Of a DNA stretch of 64,000 bases, positions 1 through 8,981 are shown one piece after another; positions within the stretch are counted from its first letter, which is position 1; every line of letters starts with the position of its first letter. The position numbers were made by a program, and so were the translations under genes. This stretch comes from Candidatus Poribacteria bacterium (GTDB lineage Bacteria; Poribacteria; WGA-4E; JAJDTR01), in contig JAJDTR010000050.1 of NCBI GenBank assembly GCA_022827055.1, forward strand, positions 1-64,000, read 5' to 3'. The notes under the pieces were generated by a model. That model worked only from the letters and a program-made list of their open reading frames with translations, made no database searches and was not told where the DNA came from.

Positions 1-202
1 AAATGTATGGTTATTAATTGCAGCGACTATTGAAGTCGGGAACGGAGCCGCGACTCGGAGATTGCTACTACAGTCGCAAAGGAAGACCATAAATGTACCC
101 ATAGATTGACGCTTTCGATTCTTTGAAAAACCTTGACACCGAGATGACCGCTTTGATATATTCCGAATGCTTTTGCGCATCGAATAACGAGGAAAATTGG
201 AA

Positions 203-2092
203 ATGTGGTTGACTCAAAATGCTGCACGCGCCAAAACATTCGCCGCACTTCTACTTTACGCCGCAGCGTCGGTCTGTTTTCATGCTCCCGCCTATCCCAC
301 CGATAGTTCGACTGCGGCGAACACGAAAATCTCTCACAGTCTGCGTAGTGCCACAACACATGAAAGATTGAAAGTGTGGGTGGTGTTCAATGACAAGGGT
401 ATTTCGACTGAAGATCAGTTGCAAACGGCATTAGACGCGTACAAATTCCAGATGTCCGAGCGCTCCCAACGTCGACGCACTCGCCGGTCAGACCTTCCAT
501 TCCCCGATACTAGCGATATCCCTGTCTCATCTTACTATATTGATACCGTGCTTAATTTGGGCGGAAGACTACGCGGCAAGAGTCGGTGGCTCAACGCCAT
601 TTCGCTTGAGGCAACCTCCGCCGAGATTGCCGACATTGCTCGACTGCCCTTCGTGCGTGCTATCGATCCGATTGAGGTTTTTGAAAGCACATCTCGACGC
701 TCGGACTCGCTACGGGGTTCCTCGCCTCAGGAAGCACCTCCCAGATTAGCACAGTTAAACTACGGGAATTCACGAGTCCAGATAGAACAGATTCAAGCCA
801 ACTTTCTGCATGAGTCCGGGTTCCGCGGAGAGGGAATGGTAATTGGTCTGTTGGACACGGGATTCAGCTTGGAGCACACCGCACTTCAGCGGGTTGATGT
901 TATTGGCCAGTACGATTTTGTCAACGATGACGACAATCCGATGGATGAGATTGGTCAGGACGATCCCGGGGAGGATGATCACGGCTCGATTGTTCTCGGC
1001 ATACTCGCGGCGAACGCGCCGGGAACTCTCATGGGAGTTGCTCAGCGTGCCAGTTATTTACTCGCCAAGACAGAGAAAACCTTTCAAAACGGGCAGGAGT
1101 TTGAACACCTCATCGAAGAGGATTGGTGGATAGAGGGACTAGAATGGGCAGAGGAGATGGGCGCGGAAATCATCTGCAGTTCGCTCGGTTATTCGAAATG
1201 GTACCGCTTTGAAGACCTTGACGGGAAGACCTCAAAATTAACCATTGCCGCAAATCTCGCCGTGGAGAAGGGGATGTCAGTTATTGTCGCAGCGGGAAAT
1301 CTGGGAGACCAGCCCCCTGGCGAACTCGGCTTAGGCGGACGCATCAGTGTGCCCGCCGATGGATACGACGTGCTTGCTATCGGCTCGGTTGACCGCCATG
1401 GTAGGGGCCTCCAATTCAGTTCGCGGGGGCCAACATTTGATGGACGAATAAAGCCGGATGTTGTCGCCATGGGGCTCGGCGTAACAAGCATCGACCCGCT
1501 GGAGCCGAGTCGTTTCATCCATAATTACCGCGGCACGTCGGCGTCCGCGCCTCTAGGCACGGGGGTGGCTGCGCTACTGATGCAGGCGTTCCCTCTCGCC
1601 TCACCTCGCGATATCGCCAGCGCGGTTCGATCGACCGCCTCCCAATCGCATGCACCGGACAACACAGTTGGGTATGGCATCATTCGCAGCCGCACCGCTT
1701 TTGAAGCCTTATTTGCGCAATTTGGTGAAACCGGAAAGCCCGAACCTAGCAGCCTTAAATTCCCTCCCAACTCGTTGCCGGTTACGGTCGGCAGCTTGAA
1801 ACACGGCGTCTTATTGCAGAATTATCCCAACCCGTTCAATTCGGAGACTTGGATTCCATTCAGACTGATGCAGCCGAGTCGGGTAACGCTTCGCATTTAC
1901 GATTTGAGAGGCAGTTTGGTCCATAAAATCCCAGTAGGAGAGCTTCCGGTCGGGAATTATTCGGCGAAGCCCAACGCGGTGTACTGGAATGGGCGTAATC
2001 TGAACAATGAACCTGTGTCGAGTGGCGTCTATTTTTATGTGTTGGAAGCTTCGGGAGAAAGACACGTGCGGAGTTTGACAGTGTTGGAATAG
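203..2092 (+). CDS. Secreted subtilisin-family (S8) serine protease with C-terminal sorting-type domain
   Basis: Predicted exported endopeptidase. The catalytic triad is visible: Asp in VIGLLDTGFS (about residue 219), His in EDDHGSIV (about 260) and Ser in the GTSASAP box (about 445). The N-terminus has a hydrophobic signal-like stretch (TFAALLLYAAASVCF). The last ~85 residues (LLQNYPNPFN...ETWIPF...IYDLRG...GVYFYVLEA) match the FlgD/T9SS-type beta-sandwich found at the end of secreted proteins in Poribacteria and FCB bacteria, so surface attachment or secretion by such a route is inferred. I prefer ATG at 203 over the track's TTG at 197, because GAGG at 189-192 is well spaced for ATG and too close for TTG. 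It converges on the M42 gene. Confidence 0.93.
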   Translation: MWLTQNAARAKTFAALLLYAAASVCFHAPAYPTDSSTAANTKISHSLRSATTHERLKVWVVFNDKGISTEDQLQTALDAYKFQMSERSQRRRTRRSDLPFPDTSDIPVSSYYIDTVLNLGGRLRGKSRWLNAISLEATSAEIADIARLPFVRAIDPIEVFESTSRRSDSLRGSSPQEAPPRLAQLNYGNSRVQIEQIQANFLHESGFRGEGMVIGLLDTGFSLEHTALQRVDVIGQYDFVNDDDNPMDEIGQDDPGEDDHGSIVLGILAANAPGTLMGVAQRASYLLAKTEKTFQNGQEFEHLIEEDWWIEGLEWAEEMGAEIICSSLGYSKWYRFEDLDGKTSKLTIAANLAVEKGMSVIVAAGNLGDQPPGELGLGGRISVPADGYDVLAIGSVDRHGRGLQFSSRGPTFDGRIKPDVVAMGLGVTSIDPLEPSRFIHNYRGTSASAPLGTGVAALLMQAFPLASPRDIASAVRSTASQSHAPDNTVGYGIIRSRTAFEALFAQFGETGKPEPSSLKFPPNSLPVTVGSLKHGVLLQNYPNPFNSETWIPFRLMQPSRVTLRIYDLRGSLVHKIPVGELPVGNYSAKPNAVYWNGRNLNNEPVSSGVYFYVLEASGERHVRSLTVLE

Positions 2093-2163
2093 GGGTGGAA
2101 AAGGAAGAATGGAAGGATGGAAGGAGTAGTGATCGGTAGGGAGTGGCCAGACCTGAAGAGGAT

Positions 2164-2194
2164 GAAACCGAGTTATCGGGAGAAACTCGGTTTC
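2164..2194. terminator. AACCGAGTT/AACTCGGTT hairpin between convergent genes
   Basis: An 11-bp perfect stem, gaaaccgagtt and aactcggtttc, lies between the convergent protease and M42 genes. There is a short T-run (GATTTTTA) downstream on the + strand. It could terminate from both sides. It is one member of a hairpin family that recurs at 5557, 8539, 16111, 29121 and 55241. Confidence 0.5.
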
Positions 2195-2205
2195 GCCCCG
2201 GATTT

Positions 2206-3273
2206 TTATACGAGTGAAGCTACAGTGTTTTCGTCGAGTTTGGGAACCAGATGTAGAAGTAGATTAAGCGTCGCCAAATAGTCGTCGATGTTGATGATTG
2301 ACACGTGGCTATGAATGTATCGTGCGGGTACGCCCAATACAATCGAGGGCACGCCGCTTCCGACTTGGTGAATCGAGCCTGCATCTGTTCCACCGGATTG
2401 ACGCACCGCGAGCTGATGAGGAATCTGATGCGACTTCGCAGTCTCAACGACGAACTCACATAGCCGGGGGCTTGGAATCATCGTTGGGTCGTACAGCCGA
2501 ATCTGTACGCCGCCTCCAAGTCTTCCTTGCACGGCGTCACTATCGGTTCCCGGGGTATCGTCCGCCGGGGGACCTTCCAAGACGATGGCAACATCGGGCT
2601 GGACCATCTGTGCAACCGTGCGGGCACCACGCAATCCCACCTCCTCTTGTGCACTGCCGGAACCGACTACCGTGTTCGGGTGTTTACCGAGTTTTTGGAG
2701 CGTCTGAATCACGAGCGCCACCCCGAGACGGTTATCAAATGCTTTCGCGGAATACAGCTTCGGATTCCGCATCGGCATAAAGGGGCCGTACGGAACGATT
2801 GGACACCCGGGCACGACGCCAAATTCATCTGAAGCCTGATTGTCGCTTTCCGCCCCGATATCAATAAAGAGATTCTGAAATTCCATCACCTTCTCGCGCG
2901 AACCGGTACCGAGGAGGTGAGGCGGAATAGAGCCGATGACTCCGGGAACTTTTCCGCGCTTGGTCACGATATGCACACGCTGGGCGAGCAACGTGTGCGC
3001 CCACCAACCGCCCACCGGAAGGAATTTCACATACCCGGAATCCGTTACGCGTTGTACGATGAAACCGACCTCATCAAGATGAGAATCGAGAAGAACGCGG
3101 GGTTCGCGGGCCTCTCCATGTTTGGTGCAGAAAATGCTACCCAATCGATCTCTGTTGATTGGACCGATATGCGCGAGTCGGGACTGAAAGATTGCTTTTA
3201 CTTCGGTCTCATGTCCGGGGATTCCGGCAGCTTGGGTCAATTCTTCAAGTAGTTTAATTGATTGTTGGTCCAT
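2206..3273 (-). CDS. M42 family metallopeptidase (glutamyl aminopeptidase / FrvX type)
   Basis: Cytoplasmic di-zinc aminopeptidase or deblocking peptidase, 355 aa, normal for the family. Metal and catalytic residues are in place: DSHLDEVG (His65, Asp67), AFDNRLG (Asp180, bridging), SAQEEVGLRGA (Glu210/211), and the C-terminal YIHSHVS histidines. SGGTDAG is also typical of M42. The start ATG is preceded by AAAGGG at good spacing. Substrate preference cannot be read from sequence; frvX- and pepA-like names are used for this family. It is transcribed alone, with a long divergent spacer upstream. Confidence 0.93.
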   Translation of the reverse strand: MDQQSIKLLEELTQAAGIPGHETEVKAIFQSRLAHIGPINRDRLGSIFCTKHGEAREPRVLLDSHLDEVGFIVQRVTDSGYVKFLPVGGWWAHTLLAQRVHIVTKRGKVPGVIGSIPPHLLGTGSREKVMEFQNLFIDIGAESDNQASDEFGVVPGCPIVPYGPFMPMRNPKLYSAKAFDNRLGVALVIQTLQKLGKHPNTVVGSGSAQEEVGLRGARTVAQMVQPDVAIVLEGPPADDTPGTDSDAVQGRLGGGVQIRLYDPTMIPSPRLCEFVVETAKSHQIPHQLAVRQSGGTDAGSIHQVGSGVPSIVLGVPARYIHSHVSIINIDDYLATLNLLLHLVPKLDENTVASLV

Positions 3274-3963
3274 AGTATTTCCCTTTACGATTTTTTTAGA
3301 ATGTCTCGAAATTCACATCCCGACGATAACGATTAGAACCTGTTTGAAAACCCTAAGCACCATTTGAAAAACGTCGTTAAGCCCTCCTAAAAAATTTCAT
3401 ACTATTCATACTTTTCATACTTTTCATACCAAAATGGAGATTAAAAACAGCGTAGGAAAGGCGCGGGAATCCTTGCTATGACTGGATTTTATGGCGTTTC
3501 GGTATTGAGGTCATTTAGACATTGTTATGAAATTTTGTTATGAAACCTTGTTATGAAACCTTGTCTGCCATTTAAGGCAATTAGAGTTTCAGCTTGACGC
3601 CTAGATGAACGTCGCTTGGGTCTTGAACGTATGACGGGTGACAATGTATTTTTTGAGTCGTTATTGAAGAAAGCATCCTCGAATTGACGATGGTTAATCT
3701 CATCCTTTAAGGATCACGATCAGGAGATTGTTCGGATCAGCCGACGTGCGTCAACGTGATTATACTCTATTTGGCTGACTCAATCAATGCGTCGAGATAT
3801 TTACCTCGGCACGCATCAATGAACAGCACGCTTTATCCAGCCCCCGCGCGGCGGGCTTAGGAAAAATCGTGGACAACCTTATCGAGATTTGGTAGAATGG
3901 GATTATAACAGAGGTTTACTTCTTGAGGTCAGCGTACAAGCTCAATCTGAAAGGACGCATTAA
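3274..3963. other. Divergent intergenic region, 690 bp, with two short tandem-repeat tracts
   Basis: No coding region was recognised. It separates the minus-strand M42 gene from the plus-strand aldolase, so promoters for both should lie here. Two low-complexity tracts are visible: about four copies of a 9-10 bp TTCATACTTT unit at 3395-3430, and three copies of a 13-mer at 3522-3560. No GTAG palindrome was found, unlike most other spacers in the window. Confidence 0.5.
3522..3560. repeat. Three tandem 13-bp units TTGTTATGAAACC
   Basis: TTGTTATGAAATT followed by two exact TTGTTATGAAACC units, with a partial fourth (TTGTC). Simple direct repeat, function unknown. Possibly a slippage product or operator-like sites ahead of the aldolase gene. 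Confidence 0.8.
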
Positions 3964-4695
3964 ATGGCAGAAAAGAACGTGAAGCAGCGGATGCGCGATG
4001 GGGAGGTCATAATGTGCGGGAAAATGGCACTAGCATCAGACCTTGCCGATGTTAGGGCTACGCTAGAAGCGGGTGGAATCGATCTTTTGCAGTGTGACAG
4101 TCAACACGTTCCGTTCAATGAGGAACGGCTCATCCCCTATTGTAACCTTGCCGAAGAATACAATGTCCCGGTTCTGTTTCGGATAAAGAACACACGCTTA
4201 ACCTACCAGATTGGAAATTGGGCGGATTTGGGACCCACGGGCTTCGAGGTGCCGCAAGTGGAAACCGAGGCTATGGTGGATGAAGCGCTGGATGCCCTTT
4301 ATTACCCTCCAATCGGTAAGCGCAGTTGGGGACCCGCTCACGGATTCGGGTTCACGCCGGACCGTGAACGTGTCGAGTACGCCAAATGGTGGAACGAGAC
4401 TTGTATACTCTTGTTACAGGTGGAGTCCGTCAACGCGGTCGCGAATGCAAGGAAATTCGCCAAAGCGGGAGTTGATTGTATCTCTTTCGGTCCTGCAGAT
4501 TTGACCATTAACCTTGGCACTTATCCGCACCATCCTTTGAGTCTACCATCATCTCCTCATCACCTCTTATCAGACGAGATTGTGCGCCATGTTGGCGACC
4601 AGCTTAAGGGAAGCGGCGTTTCAATCTGCCTTCGCGGTATCGCACCGGAGGATCGCGACAGGTATATTGACATGGGGGTAAACGTGTTCTTGTAA
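3964..4695 (+). CDS. HpcH/HpaI family aldolase / citrate lyase-like protein
   Basis: Predicted class II pyruvate-type aldolase of the HpcH/HpaI fold (TIM barrel, divalent-metal dependent), 243 aa, family-typical length. Visible features are the early GGIDLLQCDSQH segment, LLLQVESVNAV with the metal-binding Glu, and GVDCISFGPADLTINLGTY, equivalent to the conserved GxxDLxxxLG loop. AAAGGA stands just upstream of the ATG. The natural substrate is not evident: members cleave 2-keto-3-deoxy acids, and many environmental homologues are uncharacterised. It is monocistronic or leads the small downstream gene. Confidence 0.88.
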   Translation: MAEKNVKQRMRDGEVIMCGKMALASDLADVRATLEAGGIDLLQCDSQHVPFNEERLIPYCNLAEEYNVPVLFRIKNTRLTYQIGNWADLGPTGFEVPQVETEAMVDEALDALYYPPIGKRSWGPAHGFGFTPDRERVEYAKWWNETCILLLQVESVNAVANARKFAKAGVDCISFGPADLTINLGTYPHHPLSLPSSPHHLLSDEIVRHVGDQLKGSGVSICLRGIAPEDRDRYIDMGVNVFL

Positions 4696-4807
4696 CGCTA
4701 CACTCCGGAGTTGCCGCAGCGAGTTGACATGTTCTCAGAGTAAAGGCATTGGTTGATTCGGGTCCCACGCGACGCAATGTAGAATTTTCATTTGAAAGGG
4801 GATGGAG

Positions 4808-5233
4808 ATGGCTCCGGAACAACAGGGCAGACACGATTTGGTGGAGTATCAGATACAGGACAATGTCCGCCTAGAGGTTTATTGGCGGGACGATCAGGCT
4901 GGTTATGGGCCTGCGGTGTCCATTTATGCCTACGATCAGGAGGTTTTTCGGCTCGACTGTTTCGGTGAAGCAAACGACAAAAAGGGGAAGGGGCACTGCC
5001 ATATCAACCTAAGGCAAACCAGAGCGCGGCAGTGGAATTATCTTCCCGGATCTGTCAGGGATCACATTGGGCAAGCGATGCACGATATGCGGGAGAATCT
5101 GAACTATTGTCTGCAGACGAATGTTGATGAGAGGATTCAGCAAACCGCGGTCAATTCTGGATCGTTGGAACCGATTGCTCAGCAGGTCGAAGCGAAGATG
5201 CTGGGATTCATGAATCAACTCGGTTTGGAATAA
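4808..5233 (+). CDS. Conserved hypothetical protein, acidic, unknown function
   Basis: 141 aa with no recognised domain. It is soluble with no signal peptide. The N-terminal half is rich in aromatic and acidic residues (VRLEVYWRDDQ, EVFRLDCFGEANDKKGKGHCHINL), suggesting a small beta-rich domain. The C-terminal half is helical. The histidines and cysteine in DCFGE...GHCHINL could bind metal, but this is speculative. I start at ATG 4808 rather than 4802, because GAAAGGGG ends at 4800 and fits the second ATG. It follows the aldolase by about 110 bp. Confidence 0.75.
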   Translation: MAPEQQGRHDLVEYQIQDNVRLEVYWRDDQAGYGPAVSIYAYDQEVFRLDCFGEANDKKGKGHCHINLRQTRARQWNYLPGSVRDHIGQAMHDMRENLNYCLQTNVDERIQQTAVNSGSLEPIAQQVEAKMLGFMNQLGLE

Positions 5234-5305
5234 CAGGAAGGCAGTGATTAGTGGTCAGTGGCTAGTGGTCAGTGAGTGGGATGTAAGCATCGTGTGACAG
5301 GGTGT

Positions 5306-5409
5306 GTTGGGTTTCACTGGGGTTTCGGAGACATTAAGCCATTCGAGCATTCCAAATCCAACTTGAATTTTCGGCTTTTTTCGGGAGGTTTCGTTCAACC
5401 CAACCTACG
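5306..5409 (-). repeat. Expanded GTTGGGTTTCACT...AACCCAACCTAC palindrome (GTAG-REP family D)
   Basis: Outer arms GTTGGGTTTCAC and GTTCAACCCAACCTACG match the compact 32-bp copies at 11814, 35720 and 40979, but here about 75 bp lies in the loop. On the minus strand the palindrome is preceded by GTAG. Confidence 0.75.
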
Positions 5410-5556
5410 AGCTAGCGCTGAAGCAGTGGCTAGTGGTCAGTAAAAGCAGGGGAAACATAATACAATAGTCGTGCGATAAAGGCTTAATTCCGCTAAGAAC
5501 ACTTATCTAGATTTGGTTATCACGATTTGTGCGCATCTACCTAGGTTGCGAACGAA

Positions 5557-5594
5557 AAAAACCGAGTTTCCAATCCAAGAAGAAACTCGGTTTT
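5557..5594. terminator. AAAACCGAGTTTC/GAAACTCGGTTTT hairpin
   Basis: A 13-bp perfect stem with a short loop, placed just downstream of the minus-strand MR/MLE gene, with A/T runs on both flanks. Likely terminator for that gene. Member of the AACCGAG hairpin family. Confidence 0.55.
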
Positions 5595-5633
5595 AGGGTA
5601 AGTGAAGTCTACCTGACAGGGTAATTCGCGGAT

Positions 5634-6767
5634 TTATCGGCTGATTACAAAGCCGTCGGTGGCAACAGACTTGGCAAAAACGTCTTCATCTAACCTAAGA
5701 CCGAATCCGGGGGTGCCGGGAACCTTGACGTGTCCGTCGGAGATTTCGTAGTCGGAGGCATCCAGACCGGGGGTTGATGCCTCATCCCATTCGACGAATT
5801 CAAAACGCCGTACTTTGGCTGCCAAGTGAGCCGCGGCGTAGTTGCCGTAATGACCACCGTAATGATGAGGTGCGCTACCAATCTCCCATTCGTCAAGTTG
5901 GGGACCAAGTTGCAACCAGTGCGTGAAACCGGGGCTGAAGATGTCGTACTGGATGATATCAATCAAGCCTTCTCGCGCCCAATTAACCAAATTGGGTGAC
6001 GCATCACCTTCTCCATCAGCGATGCGTGTCTCCAGCCCCTCCGCGTCTAGCCATTCTCGCAGGTTCGCGTAGAATTTCGGATCCTCATGGAAGGCTTCCT
6101 CCATCCAATACACGTTGGCATCCGCCGTTCCACCCAAGACGCGTTTCGTCACACTCAAATTATATCCGTTGTTGGCATCTATCAGGATGGTCGCGTCCCC
6201 GCCCACAGCTTCGCGAACGGCGCGGATGACACAGACATCTCTTGCCGTTCCTTTTTCAAGGGGCATGTGCATGGCACCACGTCCGACCTTTATCTTGAAC
6301 GCTTTATGCCCCCGCGCCACCCCTTCCAAGGCTTCCGACGCAATTAGAGCCGCCGCTTCACCGTCATCTTTGAGGTGAAGGTCGTCGATGTATAATGACG
6401 TATCGTAGCAAGGCACACGAAAGACTTCATCGTTGTCGGGTTTGCCGCCCAAGAGTGCATAGACCGGTTTTCCGGTAAGCTGTCCCACCAAATCCCACAG
6501 CGGATATTCAAGCACGCGAAACCGCTTGTCAACACCGTGTTCCGGATCGAACATCCGGCTTAGTTTAAAGCCAAGAAGCGATTCCGCTTGTTCTTTGGTC
6601 AACGGCGACCAACCAAAGCCAGTTGCGCCATTATCGGCGGTGATACGGGCAATTCCCGGTCTAACCTGTGTTCCGTGCTCTCCCAAGCGCGAATTGCAGC
6701 CTGCTTTTCGCGGCCTGGTTCCGGTTAGACGGGTCCATTCAATTCGCTCAATGTTTAAGTTATTCAT
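5634..6767 (-). CDS. Mandelate racemase / muconate lactonizing enzyme family protein (enolase superfamily)
   Basis: Predicted Mg-dependent acid-sugar dehydratase or racemase, 377 aa. Enolase-superfamily residues in order: KxK motif at AFKIKVG (Lys158, Lys160), metal ligands in LIDANNG (Asp197), WMEEAFHED (Glu223/224) and ADGEG (Glu253), then APHHYGGHYG, carrying the late His region. The substrate is not predictable, but neighbours elsewhere in the window (Gfo/Idh/MocA, PhyH) suggest sugar-acid catabolism. No strong Shine-Dalgarno was seen before the ATG. Confidence 0.92.
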   Translation of the reverse strand: MNNLNIERIEWTRLTGTRPRKAGCNSRLGEHGTQVRPGIARITADNGATGFGWSPLTKEQAESLLGFKLSRMFDPEHGVDKRFRVLEYPLWDLVGQLTGKPVYALLGGKPDNDEVFRVPCYDTSLYIDDLHLKDDGEAAALIASEALEGVARGHKAFKIKVGRGAMHMPLEKGTARDVCVIRAVREAVGGDATILIDANNGYNLSVTKRVLGGTADANVYWMEEAFHEDPKFYANLREWLDAEGLETRIADGEGDASPNLVNWAREGLIDIIQYDIFSPGFTHWLQLGPQLDEWEIGSAPHHYGGHYGNYAAAHLAAKVRRFEFVEWDEASTPGLDASDYEISDGHVKVPGTPGFGLRLDEDVFAKSVATDGFVISR

Positions 6768-6850
6768 CGAACTTATTTGAAATCATACAATTATCAATAT
6801 ATAGTATTAACTATATATTTATACTCAACATATTGTATGTTGTTGAGATG

Positions 6851-6907
6851 GTGGGCAATGCCCACCCTACAAAAACCGACTGTCGCGATTCGGAGATCGC
6901 TCCTACA
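6851..6907 (-). repeat. Two adjacent GTAG palindromes (families A and B)
   Basis: GGTGGGCA-A-TGCCCACC followed by CTAC (6851-6871), then GCGATTCGGAGATCGCTC followed by CTAC (6886-6907). A truncated third copy (GATGGTGGGCTATA) begins near 6930 and runs to the hydrolase stop codon. Confidence 0.85.
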
Positions 6908-6949
6908 GTATATCTCCTAGCCGACCTTGATGGTGGGCTATAAGAAAAG

Positions 6950-8218
6950 TTACCTCCTTGAGATTAAATGTCTGCCGCGATGCTGGCGGCATTGGTACAC
7001 TCCCCCATAATGCCGTTCATAGATGTATTCGTATACACCTTCCGAGACGCTACGCAGGATTTCTGTGCGGCGACTCACCCATGATCCGAAGGATTGGAAG
7101 CGATTCCGCAGATTGATTTTGGTCCTGTCCTCGATGATGCCGGTCAGTATATACGCGCGCTGTTTCCCTTTCGGGTCGGTGATGACCAGAATCCCGCTGT
7201 CTCCCACCATGCCATAAACCGTGCCGGTTTTGTTGTAGACGTGTACACCCCGCGGAATGCAGGTCTTGTCGTATAGGCGATCGCCCTTAGGCAACCGCAG
7301 ATAATGTTTCATTTTCGGAGAATGGGGAAGGCGTCCCAGCCACAATTGATTGTAGAAACGGTTCATGTCGTGCGCCGAAGTCATGTTTCGATAGGTTCGC
7401 CCGCCGTTTGGAATATATTCAACGATACGCGTATGCTCGAAATAGGGATAGTTCCACTTGAGGAGTTGATTGACGCGGTCGGGACCGCCAAGTAATCTGA
7501 TGAAATAGTTTGTCGAGGTGTTATAACTCCTCTGAATCATGTTTTTCAGTTGCCGGCGATTCTGGTTTGTGTGATGCAATCGTCCCTGTCGAACCTCGTG
7601 AAAATAGACCAACATCACAAAATTTTTGATAAGGGATGCCGCCATCATGGGCTGATCCTCGTTAATCGAGACAACCTTTTTTCCCTTAGAAATGTCGTAG
7701 ACCACAAAACTCGTTCTGTCCGTCGATGCCAAGCGACGTCGAAATCGATTACTCTTGATGTATCTATCAATTCCCGCCTCAAGGGGTGAGTCCACGGACA
7801 GGTCCGGCGACTGCGATTTTTTCACGGCTGTCTTGCCAGAGGGATTTTGGGGCGCTCGTCCGCGATCTTGCAGCAGATCCATGGCTTCAGTACTTCGCTG
7901 CCTTGTCAAATTGGCTTGGCATAGCAGCGGATTGTGTTGCCGAATCGGTTCAATACTTTCTATGAAGCCTACTTCCCCATTTTGAATCGGGCCGAAACAA
8001 CCGGCGCTGATGTCCACGCCCCCTGCGTTTCCTTCATACGGCTCATGAACTTCAGACGTCGAATCCATATCTGTACTAGACGCCCAGCTTAGGTTCATGC
8101 CGCAGTTGATGGTATCCAACAGCGACGATGATAGGAAAACTGCCGAAAAACAGACCAGTACCAACCGGAGTTTTCTTTTTGTTGAATTTATATTTGGATT
8201 TGTCCTCAATCGATACAT
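6950..8218 (-). CDS. Exported serine hydrolase with class A beta-lactamase-like fold
   Basis: The three signature motifs of the serine beta-lactamase/PBP fold are present in order: SxxK in AASLIKNF, an SxN-type triad in YNTSTNYFI and KTG in VYNKTGTVYG. The N-terminus after the chosen start has a basic n-region and a hydrophobic core (LRLVLVCFSAVFLSSSLL), so export is predicted, with a ~110-residue low-complexity linker before the domain. The track's start at 8281 lies 21 codons upstream; neither start has a convincing Shine-Dalgarno, and the internal Met gives a normal signal peptide. No Glu166-type omega-loop motif is obvious, so a cell-wall or esterase role is as likely as beta-lactam hydrolysis. 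Confidence 0.85.
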   Translation of the reverse strand: MYRLRTNPNINSTKRKLRLVLVCFSAVFLSSSLLDTINCGMNLSWASSTDMDSTSEVHEPYEGNAGGVDISAGCFGPIQNGEVGFIESIEPIRQHNPLLCQANLTRQRSTEAMDLLQDRGRAPQNPSGKTAVKKSQSPDLSVDSPLEAGIDRYIKSNRFRRRLASTDRTSFVVYDISKGKKVVSINEDQPMMAASLIKNFVMLVYFHEVRQGRLHHTNQNRRQLKNMIQRSYNTSTNYFIRLLGGPDRVNQLLKWNYPYFEHTRIVEYIPNGGRTYRNMTSAHDMNRFYNQLWLGRLPHSPKMKHYLRLPKGDRLYDKTCIPRGVHVYNKTGTVYGMVGDSGILVITDPKGKQRAYILTGIIEDRTKINLRNRFQSFGSWVSRRTEILRSVSEGVYEYIYERHYGGVYQCRQHRGRHLISRR

Positions 8219-8538
8219 AGTGTTCAAAATGAAATCTCTCCAGAAAGATCGAACGTTGGGAACGCAGAACCGAATCGGCACTAGCGGCGCCCCCGAGTGG
8301 TTATGGAATAAATGCGGTATAATGTAACAAAGGCTATGAATATCAGCTTTATTTGAATTATCGATTAGTGTATTTGTGGTTTATTTTCCAAAAAAATATG
8401 GTTAGTGTTGGGTGCCGGTAGTTGACATTGTCTGAACTGTGATTTATGGGATTTTGGTGATTGCCTTGATTGTCTATGACTAGTTGCCAGTGATAAGTCA
8501 GCTAGATCGTTATCTTGAGGTCACTAGGATTCAGGGAA

Positions 8539-8570
8539 GAAACCAAGTTTTCAAGAAAAAACTTGGTTTC
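8539..8570. repeat. GAAACCAAGTTT/AACTTGGTTTC hairpin
   Basis: An 11-bp stem around a short A-rich loop. Same family as the AACCGAG hairpins, with CCAAG in place of CCGAG on both arms, so the base change is compensated. Confidence 0.6.
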
Positions 8571-8665
8571 GATGTGTACTAAATACTTAGCGAATAGACC
8601 AATTAGTGGTTCCATTTTAAAAAACATATGGCACGTTTGGGGTGGCTGGGCGGTTAGAACGAGAG

Positions 8666-8745
8666 TTCTATCGCACTGGGATCTACTATCGCGCTGGGAT
8701 CTCTATCGCGTTCCTTATTCAGTCACTTGATCTAGCCGCTCGTTT
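8666..8745. repeat. Multi-unit CTATCGC...CTTGATC spacer element
   Basis: Three successive starts of the element (TTCTATCGCACTGGGATC, TACTATCGCGCTGGGATC, TCTATCGCGTTCC) followed by the body TTATTCAGTCACTTGATC and a second half-unit CGCTCGTTTGATCGCACGC-CTAC-like end. It shows the modular growth of this element. Confidence 0.65.
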
Positions 8746-8806
8746 GATCGCACGCTACAAATTCGTTCCGAATTGGTGGTGACTTGCTAGGAGTTACTGA
8801 TTTGCA

Positions 8807-8830
8807 GGGGCGAGGTAACCTCGCCCCTAC
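8807..8830 (-). repeat. GTAG palindrome with GGGGCGAGG stem
   Basis: GGGGCGAGG-TAA-CCTCGCCCC then CTAC. A single-copy stem sequence with the same CTAC flank as the other families. Confidence 0.8.
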
Positions 8831-8981
8831 GACATAGGGCCGCGCAACATCCCCGTTGTTTTCGAGTATAACAGACCGCCTTGACGTACACCAAGACGAA
8901 GACTCCAAGAACGGAGATAGGTTCAATTCGTTGAATGTTAATGTGGCCTATAAACTTAGCAGATAATTCGCTCGTGTCGGA

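Larger units (their letters stand above)
8219..8981. other. Intergenic region of about 760 bp filled with repeat elements
   Basis: No gene was recognised; the 71- and 64-aa track ORFs here read through repeats. It contains an AACCAAG hairpin (8539), a multi-unit CTATCGC/CTTGATC element (8666-8745) and a GGGGCGAGG/CCTCGCCCC-CTAC palindrome (8807). The stretch near 8405-8450 (GTGCCGGTAGTTGACATTG, CTGAAC...GATTTATG) recurs at about 57905. Confidence 0.6.

Noticed and set aside
8666-8745. Possible CRISPR-like or operator cluster
   Set aside because: Units are variants of the dispersed CTATCGC/CTTGATC element found at many other sites.
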